Assembly (NCBI RefSeq): GCF_024519455.1
Contig: NZ_JALJRY010000003.1
Span: 383,675-447,674 of the forward strand
DNA from: Streptomyces sp. STR69
Lineage (GTDB): Bacteria; Actinomycetota; Actinomycetes; Streptomycetales; Streptomycetaceae
DNA: 64,000 bases
Reading direction: 5' to 3'
Shown: one piece after another, positions 56,778 to 64,000 of the stretch
How positions within the stretch are numbered: position 1 is the stretch's first letter
Layout: each line of letters opens with the position of its first letter
Program-made: the position numbers and the translations under genes
The notes under the pieces: model-generated
The model's database searches: none
The model's input: the letters and a program-made list of their open reading frames with translations, nothing else
What the model was told of the DNA's origin: nothing

Positions 56778-59381
56778 GTGACAGCGGATGGCGACCCGGT
56801 TCTGGAACTGCTGCCGATGGTGTTCGCGGCTCCGAGCGAGGCACTGGCCGGTGCGCGGGAGGTCCTCGACGGCGATCCGACGCCGTTCCAGGCCTCCGTG
56901 GCCCACCATGTGATCGGTATCTGGCAGCGGGACTTCGGCGATCTCCGACTCGCTCTGAAGCATCTGCGGCGGGCCCGGGACCTGGCGGCGCGCGCGGAGT
57001 CGGCGGACCGGGAGGCGGACGTCCTCGGCACGCTCGGGGTAGCGCTGGTGCACGCGGGCCGCACCCGGCAGGGTCTGGCGGCCTTCGAGCGGGGCATCGC
57101 CCGCGGCGGCAGAGAGTCCAGGGCGCGCGTCCTGTACCTGCGGGCCTACGTCTGGTGGGTGCTGGGCCGGCACAAGGAGGCGCTGGACGACGTACGACGG
57201 GCGATCCCCGTGCTGCGGCAGACGGACGACGTGATCTGGACGGCGCGGGCGCTGACCCTGCGCGCGACCGTGCATCTGGCGCTCGGCGCGGTGGACCGGG
57301 CGGACGCCGACTTCACGGCGGCCGAGCGGCTGTGGGAGACCACCGGCCAGGAGCACGACAAGGCCGACGCGGTGGAGAGCCGGGGCCTGGCCGCGTTCCG
57401 GTCGGGCGACATCCCGGTCGCGCTCCGACTCCTCGACGAGGCCGAGGAGATGTACGCCAAGCTGACCACCCCGACGTTCATGCTCACCATCCGCCGCTGC
57501 GAGGTACTGCTGAGCGCGGGCCTGGCCGCGGAGGCGCTGGCCCAGGCGGACACCGCGGTCGGACTGCTGGACGGCATCGGCGGGCAGTCCACCCGCAGGG
57601 CGGAGCTGCTGCTGGTGGCCGCCCGGGCGGCGTGGCTCGCGGACGATCCGCCCACGGCGATCGCGCGTGCGGCCGTGGCGGTACGGCTGTTCGCCGCGCA
57701 GCGCCGCACCTGGTGGCAGACACATGCCCAACTGGTGCTGATCGAGGCGAGGTTGGCGGCCGGCCGGGCCTCGGGCCGGCTGGTCGCGGACGCCGCCGCG
57801 GTGGCTGGGCGGCTGGCCGCGTTCGGCTCGCCGTCCGCGCCGGAGGCCGCGCTGCTCGCGGGCCGGATCGCGCTGGCGCTGGGCTGGACGGCGGACGCGG
57901 AGCGGCACTTGGCGGTGGCCGCCCGCAGCAGACACGGCGGCCCGCCGCTGGCCCGGATGACCGGCTGGGCGGCGCAGGCGCTGCGCGCCGAGGCCGCCGG
58001 TTCGGGACGCGGGGTGCTGGAGGCCTGCCGACGCGGGCTCGACGTCCTCGACGACCACCGTACGACCCTGGGCGCCTCGGAGTTACGGGCCCGGGCGACC
58101 GCGCAGGGCGCGGAGCTGGCGGCGCTCGCGCAGCGGGCGAGCCTCAACTCCGGTGGCCCGCGGCAGCTGTTGGTGTGGAGCGAGCGCTGGCGGGCGACCG
58201 CGCTGTCCACCCCGCCGGCCCGGCCGCCCGCCGACCCTGCCCTGCTCAGCGGTCTGACGGCGTTCCGCGAGATCGCCGCCCGCGCGGAGGAGGCCCGGAT
58301 GGAGGGCCACCCGGTACCTGCCCTGGAGCGCGAACAGCGGCGCCTGGAACGGGAGATCCGCTCCCGCACCCTTCACATGAGGGGCGACGCCCCCGGCGAG
58401 GGTGAACGCTTCGACCCAACTCGCCTGCTGGCACGGCTCGGTGAAGGACGGCTGGTGGAACTCGCCGTCGTGGACGGCCGGGTGCACGCCCTGCTGTGCG
58501 GCCAGGGGCGGGTCCGGCGGTTTGCGGCGGGCCTGCTCACGGAGGCGATGGCCGAGGCGGAACACGTGCAGGCGGGGCTGCGGCGGCTGGCGCACCCCGG
58601 GGCGGAGGCCAGGCTGCCGGTGGTGGAGGCGGCGGGCCGGCGCCTGGAGGAACTACTCCTGGGTGAGGCGGCCGGGCACCTGGGCTCCGGGCCGGTGGTG
58701 GTGGTCCCGCCGGGCCGACTCCACCGCGTTCCCTGGGCGTTGCTGCCCTCGCTGCGCGAGCGGGTGCTCAGTGTGTCGCCCTCGGCGGGCAGTTGGCTGC
58801 GCGCCCTGGACACCCGGCCGCCGCCCGGCGCACGGCATGTGCTGGTGCGCGGGCCCGGCCTCGCGACCGGCGGCGCCGAAGTCCCGGATCTGGCCGACCG
58901 CTACGGCAGGCCGACGGTCCTGGAGCACGACGACGCCGAAGTCCCCCGGGTGCTGGCCGAGTTGGACGGCGCGACGTTGGCCCATATCGCCGCGCACGGC
59001 ACGTTCCGCGCGGACAGCCCCCTGTTCTCGTCCCTGCGCATGGCCGACGGCCCGCTCATCGTCCACGACTTCGAACGCCTCGCCCGCAGCCCGTACCGGA
59101 TCATCCTCTCCAGTTGCGACACGGCCCGCCTCGCCTCGGTGGGCGCGGACGAACTCCTCGGCCTGGTAACGGCGTTGCTCCCGCTGGGCACGGCGGGGGT
59201 GGTGGCGAGCAGTGCCCCCGTCAACGACGCCGCCGTGGTCCCGCTGATGCTCGCCCTGCACAAGGGCCTCAGCGCGGGCCTGTCCCTGGCGGAGGCCCTG
59301 CGCGACGCCCGGGCCGCGCTGCCCGGGGACGCGGTCCACCAGGCGACGGGCTGGGCGTTCACCGCGTTCGGAGCGGCTTGA
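56778..59381 (+). CDS. TPR-CHAT domain caspase-like protease
   Basis: About 867 residues. Residues about 30-400 form TPR-like helical repeats (GHKEALDDVRRAIPVLRQTD-like; RADADFTAAERLWETTGQEH). Residues about 560-867 are the CHAT peptidase, with the catalytic dyad LAHIAAHGTFRADSPLF (His) and YRIILSSCDTARLASVGADE (Cys). Caspase-like CHAT enzymes cleave defined protein targets in response to signals sensed by the repeats. A TTA codon sits at 58083-58085. The start is uncertain: GTG 56778 has AGGA touching it and may be leaderless; GTG 56742 is also open. Confidence 0.88.
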   Translation: MTADGDPVLELLPMVFAAPSEALAGAREVLDGDPTPFQASVAHHVIGIWQRDFGDLRLALKHLRRARDLAARAESADREADVLGTLGVALVHAGRTRQGLAAFERGIARGGRESRARVLYLRAYVWWVLGRHKEALDDVRRAIPVLRQTDDVIWTARALTLRATVHLALGAVDRADADFTAAERLWETTGQEHDKADAVESRGLAAFRSGDIPVALRLLDEAEEMYAKLTTPTFMLTIRRCEVLLSAGLAAEALAQADTAVGLLDGIGGQSTRRAELLLVAARAAWLADDPPTAIARAAVAVRLFAAQRRTWWQTHAQLVLIEARLAAGRASGRLVADAAAVAGRLAAFGSPSAPEAALLAGRIALALGWTADAERHLAVAARSRHGGPPLARMTGWAAQALRAEAAGSGRGVLEACRRGLDVLDDHRTTLGASELRARATAQGAELAALAQRASLNSGGPRQLLVWSERWRATALSTPPARPPADPALLSGLTAFREIAARAEEARMEGHPVPALEREQRRLEREIRSRTLHMRGDAPGEGERFDPTRLLARLGEGRLVELAVVDGRVHALLCGQGRVRRFAAGLLTEAMAEAEHVQAGLRRLAHPGAEARLPVVEAAGRRLEELLLGEAAGHLGSGPVVVVPPGRLHRVPWALLPSLRERVLSVSPSAGSWLRALDTRPPPGARHVLVRGPGLATGGAEVPDLADRYGRPTVLEHDDAEVPRVLAELDGATLAHIAAHGTFRADSPLFSSLRMADGPLIVHDFERLARSPYRIILSSCDTARLASVGADELLGLVTALLPLGTAGVVASSAPVNDAAVVPLMLALHKGLSAGLSLAEALRDARAALPGDAVHQATGWAFTAFGAA

Positions 59382-59405
59382 CCGGCCGACCCGGCGGTGC
59401 ACCGG

Positions 59406-61307
59406 TCACGCGGACTGCGCCGTCGGCAGTTCCACCAGCCACGGCAGCGCGCCGCGGTCGCTCGCGCCGAGGCGGGCGTAGGCGCTGTAGAGGTGGTTGC
59501 CGACGGTGCGGACCGAGAGGGTGAGGCGTTCGGCGATCTGCCGGTTGCTGAGGCCCGCGGCGGCGAGGGTGACGATCTGCCGCTGGCGGGCGGTGAGTTC
59601 ACCGAGCACCAGACCGGACAGTGCCGGGGTGCGGGCGCCCTGGCAGCGGCGGGCCAGCGCGACCGCGCGGGTGCGGGACATACGGGCGGCGCGCGGGTCG
59701 CGGTGCGCCCGTACGGCCTGTGCGTGCGCCTCGGCCGCGAACAGCAGGAACCCGCGCTGCTCCAGCTCCCCCGCCACCCGGTCCAGCGCGGGCCCGTCCC
59801 CGTCGACCAGCGCCTCGGCGTGCCGGGCGAGGACGGCCGGTCCGTCGCCGGGCAGCCGGGCGAGCCGGCCGGCGACCCGTTCGGGAGCGCCGAGGCGTAC
59901 GGCGTCGTAGAGGACGTACGCGGCGGGCCTGCCGTCCTCGGCGGTGCCCCCGCGCGGGTCCCCGGCGTCGCCGCGCCGGTTCGGTGTCAGCGCCTCGGCC
60001 ACGGTCTCGCGGGCCGTCTCCACATCGCCCCGGGCCGCCGCCAGCCAGCCGCTCGCGGGGCGGTGGGCGAGGGTCTCGCCGGTGTGCGGGACATCGCCCG
60101 ACTGGGCGGCGGCCAGGGCGAGTTCGACCCCGCAGGCCCGGTCCGCCGGGGTCTCCCGCAGCCCCTCCCGCGCCCAGGCCGCGGCCTCGCGCAGTTCGCC
60201 GCGCAGCCTCGCGAACCGGGCGCGTACGGCCGCGTAGCCGGCCGGTACCGGTGCGCCCTCGGCCACCAGCCACTCCCCCACCGGTGTCGGCAGCGGCCGT
60301 ACGTCGGTCCGGTCGATGCGGTCGGTGAGCGCGGCCCGTTCGGCGGCGAGGGTCGGGACGCACTGGTCGGGGGTCCGGGCCAGGCGGCGGGCCCGGAGCC
60401 GGCCGGCGGCGGCGCGCAGCGCGGGGCCGTGCAGGGGGTGGGTGAGGTGGACGGCACCGCGGTCGTCGACGTGGATCAGGTCCTCGGCCTCCAGGCGTTC
60501 GAGGATGTCGAGGTCGAAGTCGTCCAGGGAGGACGGCAACGGCTCGGCGAAGGCCAGGCGTTCGAGGCTCTCGCGCTCGTCGAGGTCGGTGCGGGCGAGG
60601 ACCTGCGCGGTGCGTTCGCGGACCGTCGCGGTGACCGGCACCGGGCCGCGCCAGGCCCACTCGTCGGTGTCCGTGGCCCGGGTCAGCAGCCCGCGCTCGC
60701 GCACCGCGCCGAACAGCTCGCGCAGCAGGCGCAGGTCCCCTTGGCAGAGGTGGTGGAGGCGCTTCACGGTAAGGGGCTCCAGCGGGCCGCCCGCGCCCGC
60801 CGCAAGCAACTGCGCGATCTCCTCACGGGGCAGCGGCTCCAGCGCGAGACGCGGCAGCAGTTCGCCCGTCCACAGGCGGGACACCGCGCCGGGCACGGGG
60901 TTGCCGTCGGTCACCACGACCACCAGGCGGGTCCGGCCGTGGACGGCGAGCTGGTGGACGAGGGCGGCCGAGGAGTCGTCGAGGAGGTGGGCGTCGTCGA
61001 TCAGCAACAGCCGTGTTCCGGACAGGAGTTGGACCGCTCGGTGCAGGGTGACGCTTTCGGGCAGCAGGTGGGCGAACGCGGCGAAGGGCAGCGTGCGGGT
61101 CTCGGGTGTCCCGGTGACGCGGACGCAGTCGCCGCCCCGGGCGGCCTCGGTGACCAGCCGGGTCTTGCCCCGGCCGGCCGGGCCGGTGACCACGATGCCG
61201 TGCCGGCCGGCCGTCAACGACCTGCGGACCAGTTCGAGTTCGTCATCCCGGCCGGTGAACGGCCAGGGCAGTTCAAGGGTCTTCGCGTCCTGTTCGAAAG
61301 TCATCAC
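59406..61307 (-). CDS. LAL-type LuxR-family transcriptional regulator
   Basis: The 633-residue protein has an N-terminal AAA-like ATPase with FTGRDDELELVRRSL, Walker A VVTGPAGRGKTRLV and Walker B RLLLIDDAHLLDDSS. A long helical middle region follows. The LuxR HTH is at the C-terminus ([36 protein letters not shown]). It is somewhat short for the LAL group (usually 850-1000). Either GTG 61307 or ATG 61304 can be the start. It is divergent from the metalloprotease gene, with a long inverted repeat between. Confidence 0.9.
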   Translation of the reverse strand: MMTFEQDAKTLELPWPFTGRDDELELVRRSLTAGRHGIVVTGPAGRGKTRLVTEAARGGDCVRVTGTPETRTLPFAAFAHLLPESVTLHRAVQLLSGTRLLLIDDAHLLDDSSAALVHQLAVHGRTRLVVVVTDGNPVPGAVSRLWTGELLPRLALEPLPREEIAQLLAAGAGGPLEPLTVKRLHHLCQGDLRLLRELFGAVRERGLLTRATDTDEWAWRGPVPVTATVRERTAQVLARTDLDERESLERLAFAEPLPSSLDDFDLDILERLEAEDLIHVDDRGAVHLTHPLHGPALRAAAGRLRARRLARTPDQCVPTLAAERAALTDRIDRTDVRPLPTPVGEWLVAEGAPVPAGYAAVRARFARLRGELREAAAWAREGLRETPADRACGVELALAAAQSGDVPHTGETLAHRPASGWLAAARGDVETARETVAEALTPNRRGDAGDPRGGTAEDGRPAAYVLYDAVRLGAPERVAGRLARLPGDGPAVLARHAEALVDGDGPALDRVAGELEQRGFLLFAAEAHAQAVRAHRDPRAARMSRTRAVALARRCQGARTPALSGLVLGELTARQRQIVTLAAAGLSNRQIAERLTLSVRTVGNHLYSAYARLGASDRGALPWLVELPTAQSA

Positions 61308-61314
61308 GCAGATA

Positions 61315-61367
61315 TGAGTCGGGCTACTCAGACCTGATACAGGGTGACTTGAGTAGCCCTCGACTCA
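61315..61367. promoter_or_regulatory. Long inverted repeat between LuxR and metalloprotease genes
   Basis: TGAGTCGGGCTACTCA (61315-61330) is matched on the opposite strand by TGAGTAGCCC-TC-GACTCA (61350-61367): sixteen paired bases with one 2-base insertion in the right arm, and a 19-base centre. Each arm itself contains smaller TGAGT/ACTCA symmetry, giving four TGAGT-type half-sites. It lies 8 bases upstream of the LuxR start and 35 bases upstream of the protease ATG, a good place for an operator of both. Confidence 0.7.
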
Positions 61368-61401
61368 GGCGCCCGGGTACGGTCACCGGCACTCTGGTCG
61401 C

Positions 61402-62499
61402 ATGACCGCTCGCTACTGCTCCCTCACGCAGCAGCCGGCCCCGGAGTTCGGACCGGGACTGGCAGCGGAGCGGCGCGGTGCGCTCATCGGCGGAAGCCGG
61501 ATGTGGGTCAACGGCACGGTCCTGCACTACTACTTCTTCGATGTCGACAACTCCGCCGCCGCCCACACGTCCGTCATCCCGGTGCCCGGGACCGGCGAGC
61601 TGCGGCGGGTGCCGTGGGCCGGTGCCAAGGAGCAGCAGGACGTCGTACGCGAGTGCTTCCGTGAGTGGCAGGGGCTCGGTATCGGTGTCGACTTCGCCGA
61701 GGTGGGCGACCGTTCGGAGGCCGAGCTGCGCATCGGGTTCCAGGCCGGTGACGGTTCCTGGTCGACGGTGGGGCGCGACGCGCTCACGGTCGGGCTGGGC
61801 GACCGCACCATGAACTTCGGCTGGGACCTGACCGCGCCCGGACAGCGTGGCACGGCCCTGCACGAGATCGGGCACGCCCTGGGCATGCTGCACGAGCACC
61901 AGAGCCCGTTCGCCGGGATCCACTGGGACGACGAGGCCGTGTACGCCGAGCTGGCGGGCCCGCCCAACTTCTGGAGCCGGGACAGGACCCTGTTCAACAT
62001 CCTGCGCAAGCTGGACCCGGACGAGGTCAACGGCTCCGTCTGGGACCCGCAGTCGATCATGGAGTACCCGTTCACGTCGGGCCTGGTCCTGGAGCCGGAG
62101 GAATACCGTACGGGCCTGCACCCGCACGGCGGTCTCTCCTCCGCGGACAAGGAGTTCGTGCTGCGCTGGTACCCGCCCGTCGGCCCTCCCCGGCCGGCCG
62201 AGCTGGTGCCGTTCCGCTCGGCGCCGCTGCGGCTGGGGCCGGGCGAGCAGGCCGACTTCGCGATCGAGCCGACCCAGACGCGCGAGTATGCCGTCGGTGC
62301 CTTCGGGGACAGCGACACGGTCGTCGTGGTCTTCGAGGAACGGGACGGCGAACCGCGTTTCCTCGCCGGGCAGGACGACGGGGGAACACCGCACAACGCC
62401 ACACTCAAGGTCCGGCTCGTCAAGGGCCGCCGCTACTTCGTCCGTGTGCGTCTGTACTCCACGTGGGGGTCGGGGGACACCGCAGTGATGTGCTGGTAA
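61402..62499 (+). CDS. Astacin-like (M12-type) zinc metalloprotease
   Basis: The 365-residue protein starts at ATG 61402 with no ribosome site, so it may be leaderless. The zinc motif ALHEIGHALGMLHEHQSPF matches HExxHxxGxxHE, with the Met-turn SIMEYPF some 70 residues later. Before it, WVNGTVLHYYFFD is the start of the catalytic fold. The C-terminal 100 residues (about 265-365) look like a beta-sandwich pre-peptidase-type domain (YAVGAFGDSDTVVVVFEERD). No signal peptide is evident at this start. Diverges from the LuxR gene. Confidence 0.88.
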   Translation: MTARYCSLTQQPAPEFGPGLAAERRGALIGGSRMWVNGTVLHYYFFDVDNSAAAHTSVIPVPGTGELRRVPWAGAKEQQDVVRECFREWQGLGIGVDFAEVGDRSEAELRIGFQAGDGSWSTVGRDALTVGLGDRTMNFGWDLTAPGQRGTALHEIGHALGMLHEHQSPFAGIHWDDEAVYAELAGPPNFWSRDRTLFNILRKLDPDEVNGSVWDPQSIMEYPFTSGLVLEPEEYRTGLHPHGGLSSADKEFVLRWYPPVGPPRPAELVPFRSAPLRLGPGEQADFAIEPTQTREYAVGAFGDSDTVVVVFEERDGEPRFLAGQDDGGTPHNATLKVRLVKGRRYFVRVRLYSTWGSGDTAVMCW

Positions 62500-62654
62500 C
62501 AGCACGGGTACAGCCGCACGCGGGCGGACGGACCACAAGTCCGGCGCCGGGGGAAGCGGCCGAGGTTCGTAGCCTTCGGGGGAGGGATACGAGCCTCGGC
62601 CACGCCGCTGTGTTCAGCAGCCCAACACCCTTGGCCACGCAGGACAGTTGTGCG

Positions 62655-63539
62655 CTAGGAGCCCAACTCCAGTGGCCGAGCGGGGTCCTTGGACCACTCC
62701 TCCAGTGAACCGTCGTACACGGACACGTCCGTACGGCCGAGCAGGGTGAGCGCGAGTGCGGCACCCGCGGCCGAGATGCCGCCGCCGCAGTACAGGACGA
62801 CCGGCGAGTCGTCGGTGTCGAGGACGGCTCCGATCCTGGCGGCGAGTTCGGGCTCGGGCAGTATGTGCCCGGTGGCGTCCTGCAGACCCCGGCCCGGGAG
62901 GCTGCGGCTGCCGGGGATGTGTCCGCGGCGGCTGTAACGGGTGGGCACCGAGCCGTCGTAGCCGCCCGGGGGCAGCGCGCAGACCAGGGTGCCGGGCCGC
63001 TCGCCGCGGCTGACGGCGGCCACGTCCTCGATCCCGGACCACAGATCCGGTCGTACGACGGGTGTCACGGGACGGACGGCCGGAACCGGGCCGGTGTCGT
63101 CGCCGGAGACGAGCGGACGCCCGGCCGCCTCCCACGATTCGAGACCGCCGTCCAGCACCGCCACCGGTACGCCGATCGCCCGGAGCATCCACCACAGGCG
63201 GGCCGCCCAGATGCCACCGCCGCTGTCGTACGCGACGACCTCGACGCCCTCCCCCACGCCCAGCCCGGCCAGCGCGGCGGCGAGGGCCTCGGGGGACGGC
63301 ACGGCGAAGTGGTACGGCGCCTCGTGGTCGGAGAGCTCGCCGGTCAGGTCGGCGTGTCGTGATCCGGGCAGGTGCCGCTCGGCCCAGGTCCCGCGCCCGC
63401 TCGCGGAGCGGTGGTCGCCGTCCTCACGGGGTGAGGGCAGCAGCGCGGTGACGTCGAGGACGACCAGCCGGGGGTCGTCGAGATGCGCGGCGAGCCAGGT
63501 GTCGTCGACCAGCGGGCCGGGCGGCAGGGAGGTGGTCAT
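62655..63539 (-). CDS. Rhodanese-type sulfurtransferase (two-domain)
   Basis: The 294-residue protein has two rhodanese domains. The N-terminal inactive one spans about 10-150 (LVVLDVTALLPSPREDG; AERHLPGSRHADLTGELSDH). The C-terminal one (about 165-285) has the active-site loop VVLYCGGGISAAGAALAL with the catalytic Cys in CGGGIS and GHIPGSRSLPGRGL. It transfers sulfur, for example from thiosulfate or 3-mercaptopyruvate. It diverges from a transporter operon with a Cys-rich leader peptide and a TPP-like RNA, consistent with a shared sulfur or thiamine theme. The 155-base gap to the metalloprotease holds no feature I can support. Confidence 0.9.
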   Translation of the reverse strand: MTTSLPPGPLVDDTWLAAHLDDPRLVVLDVTALLPSPREDGDHRSASGRGTWAERHLPGSRHADLTGELSDHEAPYHFAVPSPEALAAALAGLGVGEGVEVVAYDSGGGIWAARLWWMLRAIGVPVAVLDGGLESWEAAGRPLVSGDDTGPVPAVRPVTPVVRPDLWSGIEDVAAVSRGERPGTLVCALPPGGYDGSVPTRYSRRGHIPGSRSLPGRGLQDATGHILPEPELAARIGAVLDTDDSPVVLYCGGGISAAGAALALTLLGRTDVSVYDGSLEEWSKDPARPLELGS

Positions 63540-63652
63540 GGCCGCCGATCGTACGCCCGAGTCCTGGGCGTCTCACTCCTCGGGCACGCCCGTCCCATAT
63601 TCCGGAAGGCGCTTGCACAGAATCCAGGTAGTGCGGTTATCGTTCGGCCATC

Positions 63653-63770
63653 TACGCGGGAGCCCCTACCCGGTTGGGCTGAGAGGGCGTCTGGGACCGG
63701 CTCGTCGAGAGTCCGGCCCCCACGGGGACGCCGACCGCACCACTCGCGCCTCAGCGCCCGCGTAGGAGTT
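63653..63770 (+). promoter_or_regulatory. TPP-riboswitch-like 5' leader with altered 3' half
   Basis: P1 is CTACGCGGG (63653-63661) with CCCGCGTAG (63758-63766), nine perfect pairs. Inside, GAGCCC...GGGCTGAGAGGG gives the P2/P3 arm and CTGAGA (63680-63685), the conserved pyrimidine-binding motif of TPP riboswitches. GGCGTC (63687-63692) pairs with GACGCC (63728-63733), holding a long hairpin, as P3a often does. The pyrophosphate half differs: instead of the usual ACCTGATCxGGATAATGCC there is ACCACTCGCGCCTCAGCGCC, where GCGC-CTCA-GCGC forms the terminal stem. The 3' arm of P1 overlaps the AGGAG (63765-63769) of the leader peptide, so folding could hide it. Confidence 0.6.
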
Positions 63771-63773
63771 CAC

Positions 63774-63851
63774 GTGTCTACAACAGTCGAGCCCCAGCAC
63801 CCGGTGGTCAACTCCCCGGCGCGCCGCTCCTGTTGTTGTCACATGCACTGA
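63774..63851 (+). CDS. 25-residue leader peptide with three consecutive TGT cysteine codons
   Basis: GTG 63774 lies four bases after AGGAG. The peptide reads MSTTVEPQHPVVNSPARRSC then CCHMH and stop. Cys20-22 are all TGT, the rarer cysteine codon here, followed by His-Met-His. Such short Cys-ended ORFs are annotated as leader peptides in actinobacteria, where cysteine shortage stalls the ribosome to control downstream sulfur genes. Here the next gene begins 74 bases on and looks like a thiamine-precursor-type binding protein. Confidence 0.75.
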   Translation: MSTTVEPQHPVVNSPARRSCCCHMH

Positions 63852-63885
63852 TCCACCGCCTTCGCGCACCCCTCTCCCCTCCCTT

Positions 63886-63903
63886 CAGGCGCCGTCACGC
63901 CTG
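63886..63903 (+). terminator. Small hairpin between leader peptide and transporter gene
   Basis: CAGGCG (63886-63891) pairs with CGCCTG (63898-63903) around CCGTCA. It lies 22 bases before the transporter ATG and could be an attenuator stem or a site that blocks its ribosome entry; the stem alone is weak. Confidence 0.4.
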
Positions 63904-63924
63904 CGCACGTTTCGGAGTACCCCC

Positions 63925-64000
63925 ATGCCGCACATACGGGTCATGATCGACTATTTCCACCCGTGGCCGAATTCGGCCGGTCTGTACGTCGCCCGCGCCC
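63925..64000 (+). CDS. NMT1/THI5-like ABC transporter substrate-binding protein, N-terminal fragment
   Basis: ATG 63925 follows GGAG; 25 residues are visible, MPHIRVMIDYFHPWPNSAGL then YVARA, before the edge. The D-Y/W-F-x-P-x-x-N-x-x-G-x-Y-x-A pattern is the opening of NMT1/THI5 and ThiY-type proteins, which bind thiamine pyrimidine precursors or related small compounds. There is no signal peptide in this part, unusual for a binding protein, so the export signal may be absent or the protein may act intracellularly. Preceded by the leader peptide and TPP-like RNA. Confidence 0.7.
   Translation, partial: MPHIRVMIDYFHPWPNSAGLYVARA

Noticed and set aside
56778..59381. Reading the CHAT cluster as a classical type III CRISPR-linked CHAT system
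   Set aside because: There are no repeats, no Cas genes and no Csm/Cmr-like proteins in the window.

Overview
The window is very GC-rich actinobacterial DNA and fits a Streptomyces chromosome. Start codons are often GTG, GGAGG-type ribosome binding sites are frequent, and TTA leucine codons are rare enough to stand out where they occur. The best recognised genes also look streptomycete: an Rpf-LysM-M23 cell-wall hydrolase beside 6-phosphogluconate dehydrogenase, a monomeric NADP isocitrate dehydrogenase near a CYP158A-like P450, and GlgE/Pep2. I saw no rRNA, tRNA, CRISPR array, PKS/NRPS megasynthase or prophage.

Layout. 0-12.2 kb is mostly housekeeping or general physiology: the start of an actinobacterial glycogen synthase/GlgM, an FhuF-like Fe-S protein, a DMT transporter, the Rpf hydrolase, gnd, a VOC protein, a Pro-rich repeat protein, a racemase, a GNAT enzyme, panD, an NCS1 permease, an ABC exporter and an LPG-synthase-like membrane protein. 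12.3-20.0 kb is a tight five-gene operon: sugar nucleotidyltransferase, NAD(P)-binding SDR, GlgX debranching enzyme, an AGE-epimerase/STAS fusion, and an IS701-type transposase-like protein that overlaps its neighbour by ATGA. Three of the five genes carry an early TTA codon.

20.0-27.9 kb holds a complete Opp-type oligopeptide importer, whose binding-protein gene has TTA as codon 5. Next to it lies a 50-residue secreted or membrane peptide gene not previously delimited, and then a divergent XRE-HTH/TPR regulator. Together these have every part of an RRNPP-like peptide-signalling circuit, and this is my leading candidate for an undescribed system.

28.2-34.8 kb is a five-gene minus-strand operon joining GlgE and Pep2 (alpha-glucan from maltose-1-phosphate) to two DJ-1/PfpI proteins and a benzoylformate-decarboxylase-like ThDP enzyme. 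35.1-43.1 kb is an enzyme-rich cluster: four NTF2/SnoaL-like genes, a GMC oxidoreductase, a VOC protein, an SDR, a Tat-exported bicovalent flavoenzyme and an MFS exporter. It looks like an uncharacterised small-molecule pathway. 43.2-46.2 kb has LtrA and an insertion-sequence graveyard with transposase fragments and a frameshifted flavoprotein remnant.

46.2-54.0 kb has MscS, a secreted M1 peptidase, icd, a DUF5713-like protein, an N-formylglutamate amidohydrolase and the CYP158A-like P450. 54.0-59.4 kb is an ECF sigma factor / acidic protein / subtilisin / TPR-CHAT protease module, in which sigma and CHAT both carry TTA codons. 59.4-62.5 kb has a LAL-type LuxR regulator diverging from an astacin-like metalloprotease across a long inverted repeat. 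The right edge has a rhodanese and, divergent from it, a TPP-riboswitch-like RNA, a 25-codon leader peptide with three consecutive TGT cysteine codons, and the start of an NMT1/THI5-like transporter gene.
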